Assembly (NCBI RefSeq): GCF_037325665.1 | Contig: NC_090249.1 | Coordinates: 59,264,443 to 59,328,442 of the forward strand | DNA length: 64,000 nt | Origin: Littorina saxatilis | Lineage: Eukaryota; Mollusca; Gastropoda; Littorinimorpha; Littorinidae | Direction: 5' to 3' | In this document: piece after piece, positions 1-43,615 of the stretch | Layout: the number at the start of each line of letters is the position of its first letter | Position numbering within the stretch: position 1 is the stretch's first letter | The notes under the pieces: model-generated | The model's input: only the letters and a program-made list of their open reading frames with translations | What the model was told of the DNA's origin: nothing | Database searches by the model: none | Translations under genes and position numbers: made by a program

Positions 1-1747
1 GTTGATAATTTGCGCTAGGATTCTTCTTTTCGGCGCTAAGTGAACCGTATTTGACTATATTTTGCCGGGTTTTCTTCAGTGAACATGCCACTTAAAACAC
101 GCGTTATGGCGAGTGAGTGTGTTGTACAGGATCAAACAGCCTCTTCTTCTGGATTTTCCGACTAAATCAGACATAATCTATTGTGTATTAGACTCTTTAA
201 ATACAACAACATCACTAAAATAGCAAGTTACATGTATGTTTTGATGATATTCGGGTTTTAACATTCTTTAAAGTTGTGTCAGACAAGCGATGTGTTCGCG
301 GGGGCAGATCAAAACATGCAGGGGCGTGTCGATGTAATCAAAAGCATGGCTGTGTCTCACCCTCCCGGCCATCCGGAGACGGGGGGTCAGTTTTGATTGA
401 TACGTGTGGTAACTGCCATAACATATTGATTGACCGATTCTGTGAGAAAATAGAAGCATTTTTACACATCTTCTCTTTTGCCTGCAGCGGTTGTGAAAGT
501 AACACTTCCTGTGTGTTGCTAACGCCGCTCAAAGGGTGACCTACTTTTGACTTGTCCAACTGAACTCACAGTCCCTGAAGGCACCCGTGCTGATTTTGAG
601 ATCATTGATACTAAATTAGTGCTCCATTGAAAAACCCGTGTGAAATAAAGCAGCTGCTGTACTTTTTATCTGAAAATAGGAGTGTATTCCTCCTTTGGTC
701 TCTTTCAACCCCCTCTTCTACAAACACATCTGACACACAGGTGCCACAGAATAAAGGTGTACCTGCTTTTCCCTACAAAAGGTGCATGTCTAATTTGAAA
801 TTGATCGATTGTCAAGGAATTTTGTGTGTGAATGTGTATTCAATTATAAAACTTTAAATATGAGGTAAATTTGCCACAGAGCAGCATAATTCAAACAATT
901 GTTGTCATTGTTTTGTGCTTTACATTTGTTAACATACCGGTATGTCTAAGCTCAACTTGCTTTAGAAGCAAGATTTTCCAAGGAACTGATTTCTGCATTT
1001 TCTTTTTAGTAATTTCACTCATTGGTCTATTGAGAACAATTGCATTGTGTTACCTGTCCCAGTTTTCGTTGAAATCTTTGATGTAGATCATCACCCACTT
1101 TGGATGTTAACAGTAGTAGACTGGCAGCACCTCCGGCCTGAGGTAGACTTTAATTTGTTTAAGTTTAAAAGAAAAATACACAAAGTAGTAGTACGTAGTA
1201 AGTTCACAAACTACAATGCACCATATCAAAATATGGTATTGTGCACTATGCTAATTATTTTAAATTGAAGCTTAACATGATAAAATTTTGAAAAAGCAGT
1301 GAGTGGAACTGAGTCAACTGACTCATGTCACAGCTTGTTGAACAACGAATGAGAAGAAGAAGACAGCTTGTTGAACAGTTTACTTTAACTCTAAGGTCCT
1401 TCAGAAGTAGTCCAAAATTGAGTACATTTTTTCACCTCAGATAGTTTTAAATCATGACATTACTTCTTTTGCTGTCCTTTGTTTATTATATATCACTACA
1501 AGTGTTACTATATTTTGCTTTAAAATAAAATTAAAAACACCACTTCTTGCAGGAATCAAATTTAAAAGGTGCATTTTGTGTTCTCTGCTGTGAAAAGTAG
1601 GATGCCAAGAGAAACAAGAAACACGCTTGTTAAAATTAGACATGCTGACCTGAAAAGTATGGTGCCGGTACATGTACATAAACAAGGGTGGATTCCCACA
1701 TATATATATTATGCATAGATCTACATAATTCAAACCCTGTTTAATCT

Positions 1748-2234
1748 AGTTTTGTAAATGTTTTCACATAGAGGGGGAATTGAGACGAAGGTCGTGGTGT
1801 ATGTGTGTGTGTGTGCGTGTGTGTGTGTGTAGAGCGATTCAGACTAAACTACTGGACCGATCTTTCTGAAATTTGACATGAGAGTTCCTGGGAATGATAT
1901 CCCCGGACGTTTTTTTCTTTTTTGCGATAAATGTCTTTGATGACGTCATCCGGCTTTTTGTAAAATTTTGGAAAATTAGAAAAATTAAAAATTATGATCA
2001 AAATTAAATTTCCGTGTCGGTTCCTGATTCCAAAAACATGTAGATATGATATGTTTGGATTAAAAACACGCTCAGAAAGTTAAAACGAAGAGAGGTACAG
2101 TAAAGCGTGCTGCCGCGCCAAACAGGCTCGTCACTTTCACTGCCTTTTGCACTAGCGGCGGACTACGTTCAGTTTCATTCTGTGAGTTCCACAGCTTGAC
2201 TAAATGTAGTAATTTTGCCTTACGCGACTTGTTT
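1748..2234 (+). repeat. H1 hairpin-ended repeat, internally deleted copy
   Basis: This is a shortened copy of family H1, which occurs six times in the window. It keeps the GT-rich tract and the conserved stretch that follows it near the left end, and the right end with TTGACTAAATGT followed by CCTTACGCGACTTGTTT. The left hairpin arm is degraded and several hundred bases of the interior are missing compared with the full copies near 32 kb and 50.5 kb. Confidence 0.75.
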
Positions 2235-2292
2235 TTGCCTATGTTACCGTAAACAGACTATTTTTTGTGTGTGCCTTATGAGAAGGGTTTTT

Positions 2293-3014
2293 GAGTCACT
2301 TGAGAAAAAGTGACTCTATGTAATCGGTCAGTGTTAGTCTGTCCGGCCGGCCGTCCGGCCGGCCGTCCGTAGACACCACCTTAACGTTGGACTTTTCTCG
2401 GAAACTATCAAAGCGATCGGGCTCATATTTTGTTTAGTCGTGACCTCCAATGACCTCTACACTTTAACGATGGTTTCGTTGACCTTTGACCTTTTTCAAG
2501 GTCACAGGTCAGCGTCAAAGGAAAAATTAGACATTTTATATCTTTGACAAAGTTCATCGGATGTGATTGAAACTTTGTAGGATTATTCTTTACATCAAAG
2601 TATTTACATCTGTAGCCTTTTACGAACGTTATCAGAAAAACAAGGGAGATAACTAGCCTTTTCTGTTCGGCAACACACAACTTAACGTTGGGCTTTTCTC
2701 GGAAACTATAAAAGTGACCGGGCTCAAATTTTATGTGAACGTGACTCCCAGTGACCTCTACACTTTGACGTCTGCTTTGGTGACCTTTGACCTTTTTCAA
2801 GGTCACAGGTATGTCTTGAAGGAAAAAAATTGAAATATCATATCTCTGAAACTATTCATCGGATTTGATTCAAACTTTATAGGATTATTCTTTACATCAA
2901 ATTATTTACATCTGTATTGTGTTGTGAATAGCAATTTCTTCCTGTCCATCTGATGCCTCATATAATATTCAGAACTGCGAAAGTGACTCGATCGAGCGTT
3001 TGCTCTTCTTGTTT
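2293..3014 (+). repeat. H2 hairpin-ended repeat
   Basis: The left end is a 9-bp perfect stem, GAGTCACTT (2293-2301) pairing with AAGTGACTC (2308-2316). The second arm AAGTGACTC recurs near the right end at 2981-2989, followed by GAGC-gttt-GCTC (2994-3005) and the terminal TTCTTGTTT (3006-3014). The interior holds GGCCGGCCGTCC repeats and two similar blocks rich in TGACCTTTGACC. There is no coding capacity. The layout is like the H1, H3 and H4 families. Confidence 0.75.
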
Positions 3015-3215
3015 AACAATATTTTGTTTTAACAATATGGTTTTTTTCTCATTTTGTTGTTAATTCTTAATGTGTATGTGTGTGCGTAATTCTTACTTCA
3101 GCCTCAAACAGAGTGCTCTGTAGCTTGTTTTTTATTTATTGTTGTTTTTGCTAATATGTATTTAGTAAAAAAAATAAATGTTATGTGTTGATTTTGTTCA
3201 CAGGCACCATAGCCA

Positions 3216-34308
<31,093 letters not shown>

Positions 34309-34501
34309 TCGCTACTAGTCGTAGTTCTTTAGGGGGGGGGGGGGGGGGGGAGGGTGAAAAGTCGCATTACCTCAGTGCCCTTAATCAAATGAATTATTCC
34401 CCTTACTCAGTTGCCATATTGTATCTAACATGTACAGTGGAACCCTCTTTTAAGACCTCCACAAATCTCAGAAAATCACGTCTTGGAAAGGAGGGAGTCT
34501 A

Positions 34502-35104
34502 AAGCTAGGATTCCATTCTTACGGCTGCGGTGCGGCTCCGGCTCCGGCAACGGCATCCGGCTCTGGCGAGAAAAACGCATCGTCGTGAACCGTATATAAC
34601 GGCGACGTCGTCCGGATATGTTCTCTTCCCGCCAATGCCGCCATGGCTCCACATTGGTCTCGTCTCATGCAAACTGTCATTCATAATGAAGAACAATTTA
34701 TGTTAATATTATTAGCGTACCGCCAAATGAAAAAACGTCAAAAGAGACGACATCGCTGGTGGGTGCATGCCATTTTGGAGAAAAGACGGCAGTATGGAAC
34801 CTATCACCATCTTGTTCAAAAACTGCAACTCGATGGCGAAAGGTTTCAGCAGTATTTTCGTCTCTTTGTGCTCGGAAAGGCTCTGAGAAAAACGCGGGAA
34901 AAGAGACACGCCCACAAAATACCAGACGGCGTCTGGCGACGGCAGTCCAGAAAGCTACATGGAGCTTTCTTGAAAAAACGCACGCACCCCGGGCCGTCGC
35001 CGTACCGCACCCGTGTGAATGGGGTCATCCCTTCTTTCATCAATGCTTTTTCAAATTGCCGTCGCCGGAGCCGCACCGCAGCCGTAAGAATGGTAGCCTA
35101 GCTT
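34502..35104 (+). mobile_element. PIF/Harbinger-derived non-autonomous element, about 600 bp
   Basis: Terminal inverted repeats of roughly 40 bp: AAGCTAGGATTCCATTCTTA then CGGCTGCGGTGCGGCTCCGG at the left, with the reverse complement at the right and one small indel. It is inserted in an M1 MITE. The class comes from the coding remnant inside. A 3-bp target duplication (TAA/TTA) is possible but not exact. Confidence 0.75.
34643..35035 (+). pseudogene. Harbinger transposase N-terminal fragment
   Basis: The frame encodes KRRHRWWVHAILEKRRQYGT, then YHHLVQKLQLDGERFQQYFR, the pattern RRxWVHPxxxxRxxxGxFxxLxxxLxxDxxxFxxYFRM typical of the N-terminal part of PIF/Harbinger transposases. The DDE catalytic part is absent. 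The frame continues into the terminal repeat, so it is a remnant that was carried along when the element was internally deleted. Confidence 0.75.
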
Positions 35105-35258
35105 TATAATGGGGGTAAACTTACAGAGGTTATGAACAGAGAATGTGAGAATACAGGGTGTTAAAAGGGAGGGAGTCTTATGGGGGGTTCCGCTGTACTG
35201 TCAACAGCTTCTTATCTCTGTAAATACTCTATGTTTTGCGAAAGAATGATTGTAGTAA

Positions 35259-35551
35259 GGGCCAAAAAAAAAAACGGTGTGGTTACGGTAACATACCCCC
35301 CAAAAATAGGGTAGGAAGGTAGGCAATCACTTTTTTTTTTACATTTTTTTCTAATGTGTACAAATTAAACCTACTTGACAGGGAAATAAGTGTGCGACTC
35401 GGGCGCTTTCGCTTTCATTGCGTTTTCTGCACTCGTTTTCTTGTTTTTGTTTTGTTTGTTTTTTGACAAATGTAATAAAAAGTTATAGGGTCGTCCCTTA
35501 AAAATAGGGTAGGTCGGGTTACCGTAACCACACCTATTTTTTTTTTAGGCC
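35259..35551. mobile_element. M2-related MITE (GTGTGGTTACGGTAAC subtype)
   Basis: Left GGCC-polyA then GTGTGGTTACGGTAAC; right GGTTACCGTAACCACACC then GGCC. It is nearly identical, in inverse orientation, to the copy at 53410-53692. Both contain GGGCGCTTTCGCTTTCATTG on one strand. Confidence 0.85.
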
Positions 35552-36170
35552 TAATAGCGTAAATATATATTTATATTTATTAAAATATTCTGTTGTATTC
35601 TTAATTCATCTGCTACAGAAATGTAAACTCTCGTTTGAGTGGTGGAAGACGTTGTATGCATGCAAAAAGTTAGTGATGTTCCTATTTAGAGAGTTGGGAG
35701 TCTGTGTATATGAACACAACAAACAAATAAAAATGCCTAGAGCAGTTATATGTATGAACTATAATTACCTGATGAATAAGAGAATATTGTTTCTCAAAAT
35801 CAAATCGAAATGTATACCAAAACCTTATTATTTGCACCTACAATTTCTTCTTTTGTCTCAATTTTTATCAGATTTATTCTCTCCTTACGAGGTAGTGAAA
35901 TATTGAATTTCAGCAACAAATATTTGTTTCATCAGCTAGACATGCATAGTAATAGCACTTTTCTTATGAAAAAGTAGAAAGTGAAAACATAACTTTTATG
36001 TATTCATGCAGTTATTTATTTTGGAAATAGACAGGTGATTGCAGAGGTTGTTCTGGTATTGTTGGTTTATTTAATTAATAACAATGTACAAATGTTTTTA
36101 CGAAAATAAAAGAAGGCTAGTCTCTGTTGATGTATGTTCTTGCAGTTGTAGTCTGCAAGTCGGAGAAATC

Positions 36171-37690
36171 GTAAGATCTAATCAGTGAGGGGAAGTAAGT
36201 ATTCTAATTATAGACAGCAACGATGAGAATTATATGCAACCGTTCTCCTGGCATGTGGGAGGATAAAAAGCTATGTATCGATCGAACATTGGATTTCCCT
36301 TCTTTGAGCCATGTGATATCTGAGGCAGACTAAAATTCATATTTAGGCGGCTGGCCCAGACTACAAAAGAGTGCAGGGTTGTGTGCGTTCCACCATTAAA
36401 AAAAAAAATTAAATTACAAGAAATTTCGACTAAAATGGATCAATCCATAAATGTCATTTGTATTTCTGATCAAAACATGACATTCAACAACAGATTCCAA
36501 CAGTCATTGTTCATCTCGACGGCTGGCACAATGATGGTCTCCATCTGTGTCAAAAGTCTTATTTAGGTCAAAAATACCAGCAATGTATATATATTGAAAT
36601 CAATATAAGACTTTCTTTCTTGAGGAGAGTACTAATCATCGTTGTCTATATTCAGATAATTTACTTCCCTTTGTTCCTTAGACCTTGTCAGTTGCGCTCT
36701 CCTTCACTTCGCTATGATATTAGAGAAATCATACTCTAACTCAGCTTGTTCTTTCAAACTTACGAAAACTAACCAAAAGCAAACTCTTGTGAGTGAATGA
36801 CGAGTACTTACAAAGGTTGAGCATGTACCCTGAAATGTTATTTTTGTACCTTTTAGTTAAGTAAAAACTGTGATACGTCTTGTAAAGACCAGCAGCAACA
36901 GTTAGATATTATTGTATAGCTGTATCTAGAAGTTATTTATTACTGCATTAAAGGCATTGATACACTTCATAAAATGGGTTTGAATACTGAAGGTCTGAAA
37001 TGTGTGTGTTTGTGTGTATGAGTAAGCAATCAGACAAAACAAATATTACAAATTGTGTTAACATGGCACAAGTGACTTGAACCTGGTTTGGACTGAAAGC
37101 AAGCCTCATCTCACTTTTCAGAGTACTTGATCTCTGTTTGTCAAGGGTGGCTGCCTGGTGGCCACGGTCGTGGGAAGAGCGAGAGAATGTGTGTGCGTGC
37201 GTTCACGCGCACGTGTGTGAGGGAAGAATGAGAGACGGACGAGTGAAAGAACGCACGAGAAAGAATATGACGCCATAATACATCATGACAATACACTATA
37301 CATCACGTGCTGTCATTCCGTACTTTCATCATTCATACCATCCTGAAGAAAGCTTATCGCTGTCGTAATATCAAAGAACATACCTAACCTGGTTTCTCGA
37401 TTTGTCCTCTTTTTCTTTAAAATGAAAGCACCCCTGTATAAAAATGTCAACATTAATTAATTTCTTCAATTGTCATTCTCAGTGAATCCAATTACGTGAG
37501 TATGCCACGAGTATGACCCTGGGGTGCATGAAACTTTGTTTTAACATCAAGCTTGTTTTTGGGCAAACAACTGAAGTGTATGCTCAAGAGGGCAAAAAAT
37601 TGCTTGGTACGCTCAGCTTAATGATAAGAGAACTACTCTAAAAGATGCATACATGCACAAGCAAAACCCAGCAAATAAGTCACGTGTCAT
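36171..37690. other. Intergenic region between STIL and MED26; nothing recognised
   Basis: AT-rich sequence with a short GT/GC-rich patch near 37180-37220. I see no repeats with clear ends and no frame with recognisable similarity. It separates two convergent genes. Confidence 0.5.
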
Positions 37691-37701
37691 GTTCTTGAAA
37701 T

Positions 37702-37707
37702 TTTATT
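37702..37707 (-). terminator. MED26: Candidate MED26 polyadenylation signal
   Basis: TTTATT on the plus strand is AATAAA on the minus strand, about 535 bp past the MED26 stop codon. It is the best-placed signal I see. Confidence 0.4.
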
Positions 37708-38240
37708 CATATAAATGAATACAAGAACATTAAGATTCACACAGGAAATCAACATTTTTTTTTATCATAATTCTTTCATTTCAAAAGTATGAAAAATTGC
37801 AGTCATTTCTTTCTTCAGAAAATAAGGATTACAAAATACGGACCTTTACAATGAAACAGAAACTGACATCTTTCATCAGCCTTCCAACACAAGTTATCCA
37901 CACCAGACACCATCACAGAAAGAGAAACATAAATAGTTATCTCCCGCCTCCAAACAACACTCTCCCCAAACGTCGATTCCAAACTCAACAGATATTCTTG
38001 GCGGCGTTATAAGTCTCCACAACGGGAGAAAAAGAAAATAAAAACCAAAGTAGCAGATAACTCTTTCAAGTGTTATGTACACAACGCAAGGGAATGAATC
38101 AGGATGGCATAATGCTTTCACAGTTCACAGGTCTAAATTTCAACCTCTCGCACGCCTCATGATTCAGGTAAAGCATGGACACACACTCACACTGGCAGAT
38201 CTGTCAACTAAACTCTCAAACAGCGCAGCACAACAACACA

Positions 38241-41200
38241 TCAGACATCCAAGTCAACATAGGGCAAAATATGCAGCGGGTTGCCCTCATGGGTAGGTAA
38301 AGTCAGCATGTCTTTCCACGGACACCAGTCCCCGTTAATGTCATAGACACCATTCACACCCGCCAACCTCTCGCTGTGCACACGTCCCACCAACTCCTCC
38401 GTGACTGGCACCGGCTCCGGCAACTCGTAGAAATCTACGGCGTCCCAGTCTACGCCATAGTCGATCGGCGGTAACTGAGCGTAGATCTCCTGAAGGGTAA
38501 GGGTCGAGCCTGTGCGCTCCGACTGAGAGGTTGACGGGACAGCGGGAGAGGCAGCATCCATGCTGTTCTCATCTTTGGGGGCAGATTCTGAGCGGTCCTG
38601 GCGACTGGCAGAGAAACTGCTGTCAAAATTGTCTTTGGAATAGGAACTGCTGCAGGCCCCCAGCCCTAGCTTAGGTTTCAGAGAACTGCGGGATGGGTCC
38701 GACAGCAGGTCTTCCTTGAAGGGACTGTACTCGTCTACCGGAGACGAAGGGTCTGAGGTCTGCAGGAAGCGCTCCACCAGTTCACTCTTCGCCTGGCTGA
38801 GCATGGCGTCAGATGATGGCACAGAAAGGTTGATGTCTTGATTCTTACCCCGCAGCCCACGTTTCCGGGGTTTAACCCCTGCTGGCAGGGCGGAGGTTAG
38901 ACTGTCACTCTCCTTCTCTATCTGGTTGGCACGAATTTTGTCCATGGTGATGTTGCCGACATTGGAACTGTTGTTCTTCTTCTGCAGCCCCTTTATCAAC
39001 TGTTCCGTCGTTTTTACTTTGTGCTTGTCCCGGGACGGCCGTTCTAAGGACTGAGAGGAGAGTCGAGAGTCTGTGCTTTCTTGCCGAAACAAACTCTCTG
39101 ACAGGGAGTGGGGGAGGGAGGAGTGCACCTCATTCACTACAGAGGACATGGAGGGAGAAGAAACATGCTTGTTAGCAGCAGCAGGGAGGGAGCTGACGGA
39201 ACTGACTCTGGGAATATCCAGCCCCGACAGCCCTTTCTTGCCCGACTTATACCCATTCATCACCTTGTCTTGCCTAGTGCTGGGGACTGAAAGACTGGAA
39301 GATTCTAACCTAGACTTTTTGTGAGCTTCGTCAGGGGGAGAGTTCGACGTTTCACGTGTCCGCTTACGATTAGCAACATTTGTTTTTGACAGTTCTCTTT
39401 GATCTTTACCAGAGTGTTTGTTGTTGGAGTTCTTGAATGACACATCGGTGGAATGGTTGTGCGGATAGCGCGACTGACCAGCCCGGCTTCCACCAGAGAA
39501 GGAATCATTGTCCGAGTCATGCTCTCCATTGTCCTTCTCCCCAAGCACCCTGTCCTGACTGGTCTCACTGTGCAGTGACACAGGCGTGACTCGACCACCG
39601 CAGCTCGCGCTGTCAGTAGCAGCAGCCCCCTTGCCCTTGGCCCGTCTGCCCCTGCTGAACTCTTCACGTCTGCCAGACGCCCCAGCTACAGGCGTTGACG
39701 TCCGCATGGCTGGTGATTGGACAGGAGGAGACGTGGCAGCCAGAGGGCTGGGCTGGCCTGAAGCTAAAGCTGGTGACCCCACACGACTGGACCGCCCAGA
39801 CACCGCCGGTGATACCACATGCCCAGACAGTGCCGGAGACACCATTCGACCCGGTGCTGTAGGGACGAGAGAGGATCTGGGGCGCCCAGCGGACAAGGCC
39901 GGAGAAGCCACCCTCTGCGCCAGGACAGCTGTGGGGGTGACCGGTCTGCCTCCACTGACAGCTGGGGACAGCCCTTTCCTCCCTGCTGCAGCACCTGCTT
40001 TGCTCAGCACGGCAGGGGAAGCACTGCGATGGGCACCCAGGGTGGGAGTGTTAGGCTTGCTGCAAACTGGAGCGGGGGACACCAGGCGCCCGACGTTGGA
40101 GGAGTGACTGAGGGCCGGGGACACTGCGGGGCTGGACTGCAGCTGGCTGATGGCAGGGTGCATCAGGCCGGGAGAGCCATTTAAAGGTGCCGCCGTCTGG
40201 TCCAAGATCTTCTTCCAGTTCCGCACCAGCTGCTTGACCCGCTTGGCTAGTCTCTCATTTTTAATCTTCCTGCGCAGATCATTGACCATTTTGCCAATCC
40301 CGGTCTCCTGAAAGAACAAGATCACAAGGTAAACTTAAAGACACAGTCTTTTGAATCGACAGCCTTGGACTGGATGCTACAGTGGAACCCCCCTTTTAAG
40401 ACCCCCTCCTTTTTAAGACCTTGCTTTCTCAGACTTTCTGTTCATAACCTCTATAAAATTACCCCCATTTTAAGACTCCGTCCTTTTTAAGACCTGATTT
40501 TCTCAGATCTTTAGGTCTTAAAAGGGGGGTTCCACTGTACCTAAAAATCTGTCCCATTATTAACTAAAACTTAAATTTCAGTGGAAGTCTAGAAGTGGAA
40601 GGTCCCAAAGGCAAGTGATAATTATAATGCCGACTTTTGAAAGGTCTCAGGGTTAAACTGTTTTGTTCATGTTTGTTAAATTCATTCCTTAAAATAACGT
40701 CAGTACAAGATCTGCTCTATTCAGGTAAAATTTGTCCCAGGACCCCCTTCGTTAATTTTTGACATTACCTACTATTCAGACTTGGTCATGGGACAGGGTT
40801 TTCTCCCACACAAAAATACGTTGATTGTCTAACAAAGCTGTCAGCGGCTAATCGAGTGTAGAAGAAAACTCTGTCCTACGACCAAGTCTGAATGTCTCAC
40901 GGCTGCAACACAGGAGACAACAAAAACTTTTTGCGTATTCAAGCTATGACAAGGTTAACCACAACAGCCATACTTGTGGAGAGATATATAGTGCTACGAT
41001 AAAAGTGACCGAACAACTATGAATGACGTCTCAGTATGTGTGAATGACATCATAGCCTGTATCTTTTGAAGCATCAAATTCTTCATGATCTCTTTCTGTT
41101 TCTGCAAGCGCAAACAGCTTGTCCTTTCCGCTTTCTTCGTCAGCTATGTACATAACTCAGTTTTAATATTTCAGACTCACAGGCCCCATGAGCGAGCCAC

Positions 41201-42795
41201 TTTCCAATGGCTGCTAAACTCGCATGTGAAACAGTACTGTTGTCTGGGATGCCGTTTGCAATATTCTCAGTGTTGACAATAAAACAAATGAGAAACAGTG
41301 GGAGAAATAAAAGTGATGCGTGCATTTAAAAAAAAATCTTTTGGAGGAACGATTGCAAGTTTAACTCCGTTCTTGTCATGTACCAGAAGCATGTAACATA
41401 CAATCATAGTTCATACACACGCTCGCTTTTGTAGCAGTAAAGAAAGAAAACATGAGACATATGGTTTTGACATCTAGTCTAGTACGTACAGTGCGCAGGA
41501 TGTACAGTTTGGGGAGCCCCGTTACCAAGACTAAGAGTAATGCTTGTCAAGAGAAAGCAAAAAGACAGTGAGAAAAGCCCTCACCCTGAGTGTAGCACGT
41601 GTGATGGGATACACCTCCAACATGGAGACCATCTCCAGGACTGTCGCATCGTCAACCTGCAAAATAATGTTAAATCCCCCATGCTAATTCCTCACAAAAA
41701 TGTAAACCAGAAAAATATTAAATGCGTACATAAAATAAATTACACATTCAATGATTTATACACAAAAACAATCTCTGAACAAGAAAAAACGTTTGGGACA
41801 TGGTTTTCAAAAGGTACTTGGTAAATGGTTATCAAGTAGAAAGACTCCACTTCCAGTACTCAGTAGCCCTACTTAAAATGTAGGCACTTGCCACTTTGCA
41901 TGGCATGCAGTCACAATTTAGCAGGTCTGCTAGAAGAATACATCTTTCCTCCTGATTTTAAGACATTCTATTTTGTAGAAAGAGGAAGATATCTGACCCA
42001 AAGTCTTGGCGAAGTGTACAGTTATGTGTTCCTTACCCGTACCTGATAAAAAAAAGTGTGTAACACTAGCAGTTACATCAAGTTACACTGTAACAACAGT
42101 TTAAGTAAGCAGATCAAAGATTCCTTATAGACCAAATACGTGTACTCCAGAATAAAAACGCCTAAAAAGCCTCGCTGTAAGCTGTAAATACATAATACAA
42201 AGAGAGCAATAAGACAAGAGCATGTGGCCCGGGACATCGTGTTGGCATGCGTGCGGCTCCTACTTTAGCGAAGTCCGTCGGCTTTATAGCCAAATATGTA
42301 CTGCCTATGGACAACTAAAACGTCTCTGTGATCAATCTGAACCGTTATTATTGATGAAAAAGATTATTTTTAGCAAAATTTGTGCAGACCTAAGCAGGGT
42401 AAAACACTGCGCAGCTAGGTACAATACTCGAACCCACGAAGCTAGATATGTACTAGTTTAAAAAAAAAAAATTCTAAGCTCTTCAAAATCATTTTAATTG
42501 CAAACCACCCCCTTCTCTACATCATTTTCTCCCGGCATCGGAGATCAGCATTCACAATCCTGATCCACAAAAACCAACAAATGAGACTGCCAAAGGTAGA
42601 ACACTACACAAACGAGCTTCACCCAAATCTGTTTACAACATCCACCATGCTTCCGACCGAACTCGGACGGCAGGTCACAAATGACTAAAATCGCAAAATT
42701 AGATAAATCGTTTAATAATCCGTATTTCTTACATCGTTCTTGTCATCAAGTGCCTTCAAAAGTTTTTCCTTTATCTGGACTGGTGAAGGAAGCAT
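38241..42795 (-). CDS. MED26: MED26, Mediator complex subunit 26, 3 coding exons
   Basis: Exons on the minus strand are 42795-42733, 41656-41585 and 40307-38241, all GT-AG and phase 0, giving 733 residues (human has 600). The N-terminus MLPSPVQIKEKLLKALDDKN, then VLEMVSMLEVYPITRATLRE, GIGKMVNDLRRKIKNERLAK and LVRNWKKIL, is the TFIIS N-terminal (LW) domain, which in human MED26 contacts TFIID and the super elongation complex. The middle is Ser/Pro-rich, with repeated S-P-A-V/L units early on (about 39680-40130). The C-terminus GVNGVYDINGDWCPWKDMLT to LHILPYVDLDV matches the domain that docks into core Mediator. The start is the only ATG that opens the TFIIS domain. It is convergent with STIL and head-to-head with TMEM69. 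Confidence 0.93.
40378..40539. mobile_element. Complete palindromic M1 MITE
   Basis: TACAGTGGAACCCCCCTTTT followed by AAGAC at the left is matched in reverse at the right (AAAAGGGGGGTTCCACTGTA). Inner blocks TTTTTAAGACCT and TTTTCTCAGA repeat. It lies in MED26 intron 2 and is the reference copy for the M1 fragments elsewhere. Confidence 0.88.
40773..40893. mobile_element. Short inverted-repeat element, about 120 bp
   Basis: ATTCAGACTTGGTCATGGGA followed by CAGGGTTTTCT is inverted as AGAAAACTCTGTCCTACGAC followed by CAAGTCTGAAT. It is a foldback MITE in MED26 intron 2 with no coding. Confidence 0.7.
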
Positions 42796-42849
42796 CAGGA
42801 AGGCCACAGTTGCCCAATTTTAGCGAGTTTGGCCCGCTGATTGCTAGAC

Positions 42850-43060
42850 GTCGACCCACCAGTATGGCGGACACCGTCCATACATTGTAAGCCTTTTCGT
42901 CGACGCACTGACATCTGGGAAACCTCTCCAGCGGCATGACGTCAAATGCCGAACGAGCGAACGGCTCTACTCGCGCTCACAACCTCTGCCTGCGTGATTA
43001 TGCTAATGAGCCCACTGCAGGATAGTAAAAATGCTTTCATTGGTTAAAAGTTGTTGTGGT
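42850..43060. promoter_or_regulatory. Likely MED26 promoter, possibly shared with TMEM69
   Basis: The stretch upstream of the MED26 start contains an ATGGCGG YY1-like motif (about 42863), a perfect CRE palindrome TGACGTCA (42937-42944) and an ATTGG (inverted CCAAT) near 43037 and again near 43080. GC content is higher here than in the flanks. TMEM69 lies on the opposite side, so a bidirectional promoter is plausible. All of this is inferred from short motifs. Confidence 0.45.
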
Positions 43061-43079
43061 TTTGTCAGAAATATTTCTA

Positions 43080-43163
43080 TTGGTCAGCTTTGACCCTGTT
43101 CCACAGGTCACAGCAAGTCAGGGGCAGTAATTCAGACGGCCTTGAGAACTTCAGTTTGCAGTT
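43080..43163 (+). other. Possible TMEM69 5' untranslated exon
   Basis: The TMEM69 coding exon begins downstream of an acceptor at 44555, so a 5' exon is needed. A donor-like TTG|GTAAGA lies at 43163/43164 just beyond the putative promoter. Nothing else supports it. Confidence 0.25.
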
Positions 43164-43615
43164 GGTAAGAAACTTGCGAAAATACATACAAATCATCTTT
43201 TTGATTCGAAAACACGAATCCTGTATTATTCCTCGATTTGCTGCCGTTTAATGGGATACACGTTGACCTAGGATATCCATTGAATATTGACGGCTGTGCT
43301 CAAATATAGCTTCTGTCACCAAATATTTGAGTGTATTTCTGAACAGAGGTCAAAGAAAAAATCTGAAAACGAAAGGAGACAAGTATATTGTTACTGTATT
43401 TGGAACGTTACTCTGTAAACTTGTCATACTCCAGCATTAGCCCCGTGTAAGTGATTTCATATATATCTACAAAATAGTGAACATTTTTAGATTCATTCAT
43501 CGACATCGTGAGGTTAACCTCAATGGCTAATCGGGATATTGAGTAGAGCAGAGACATGTATACATTCTATCTATGTCTCTGAGTAGAGTAAGTTCCAAAT
43601 ACAGCAACACATGTT

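Larger units (their letters stand above)
1..3203. other. Region upstream of the first STIL coding exon; no gene supported
   Basis: I find no reading frame with recognisable protein similarity here. The first 1.7 kb is unassigned and could hold the STIL promoter and a 5' untranslated exon, because the first coding exon of STIL begins at a splice acceptor (AG at 3202-3203), which implies at least one upstream non-coding exon. I cannot place that exon. From about 1748 onward the stretch is mostly repeats: an H1 copy, a fragment of the TTTACGGTAAC MITE at about 2236-2280, and an H2 element. Confidence 0.5.
34433..35197. mobile_element. M1 MITE interrupted by a Harbinger-type element
   Basis: The left end is TACAGTGGAACCCTC and the right end GGGGGGTTCCGCTGTA. 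The two halves (34433-34501 and 35105-35197) together resemble the complete palindromic M1 at 40378-40539. Confidence 0.75.
34309..36170. other. STIL 3' region filled with nested MITEs
   Basis: After the stop codon comes a poly-G tract (34331-34350), an M1 element containing a Harbinger remnant, an M2 element, and AT-rich sequence with possible AATAAA signals at 35726-35731 and near 36106. I cannot tell which signal ends the STIL transcript. Confidence 0.4.

Noticed and set aside
39586-40184. Plus-strand frames of 121 and 173 residues
   Set aside because: Both are antisense to the Ser/Pro-rich part of MED26 and have no recognisable similarity.
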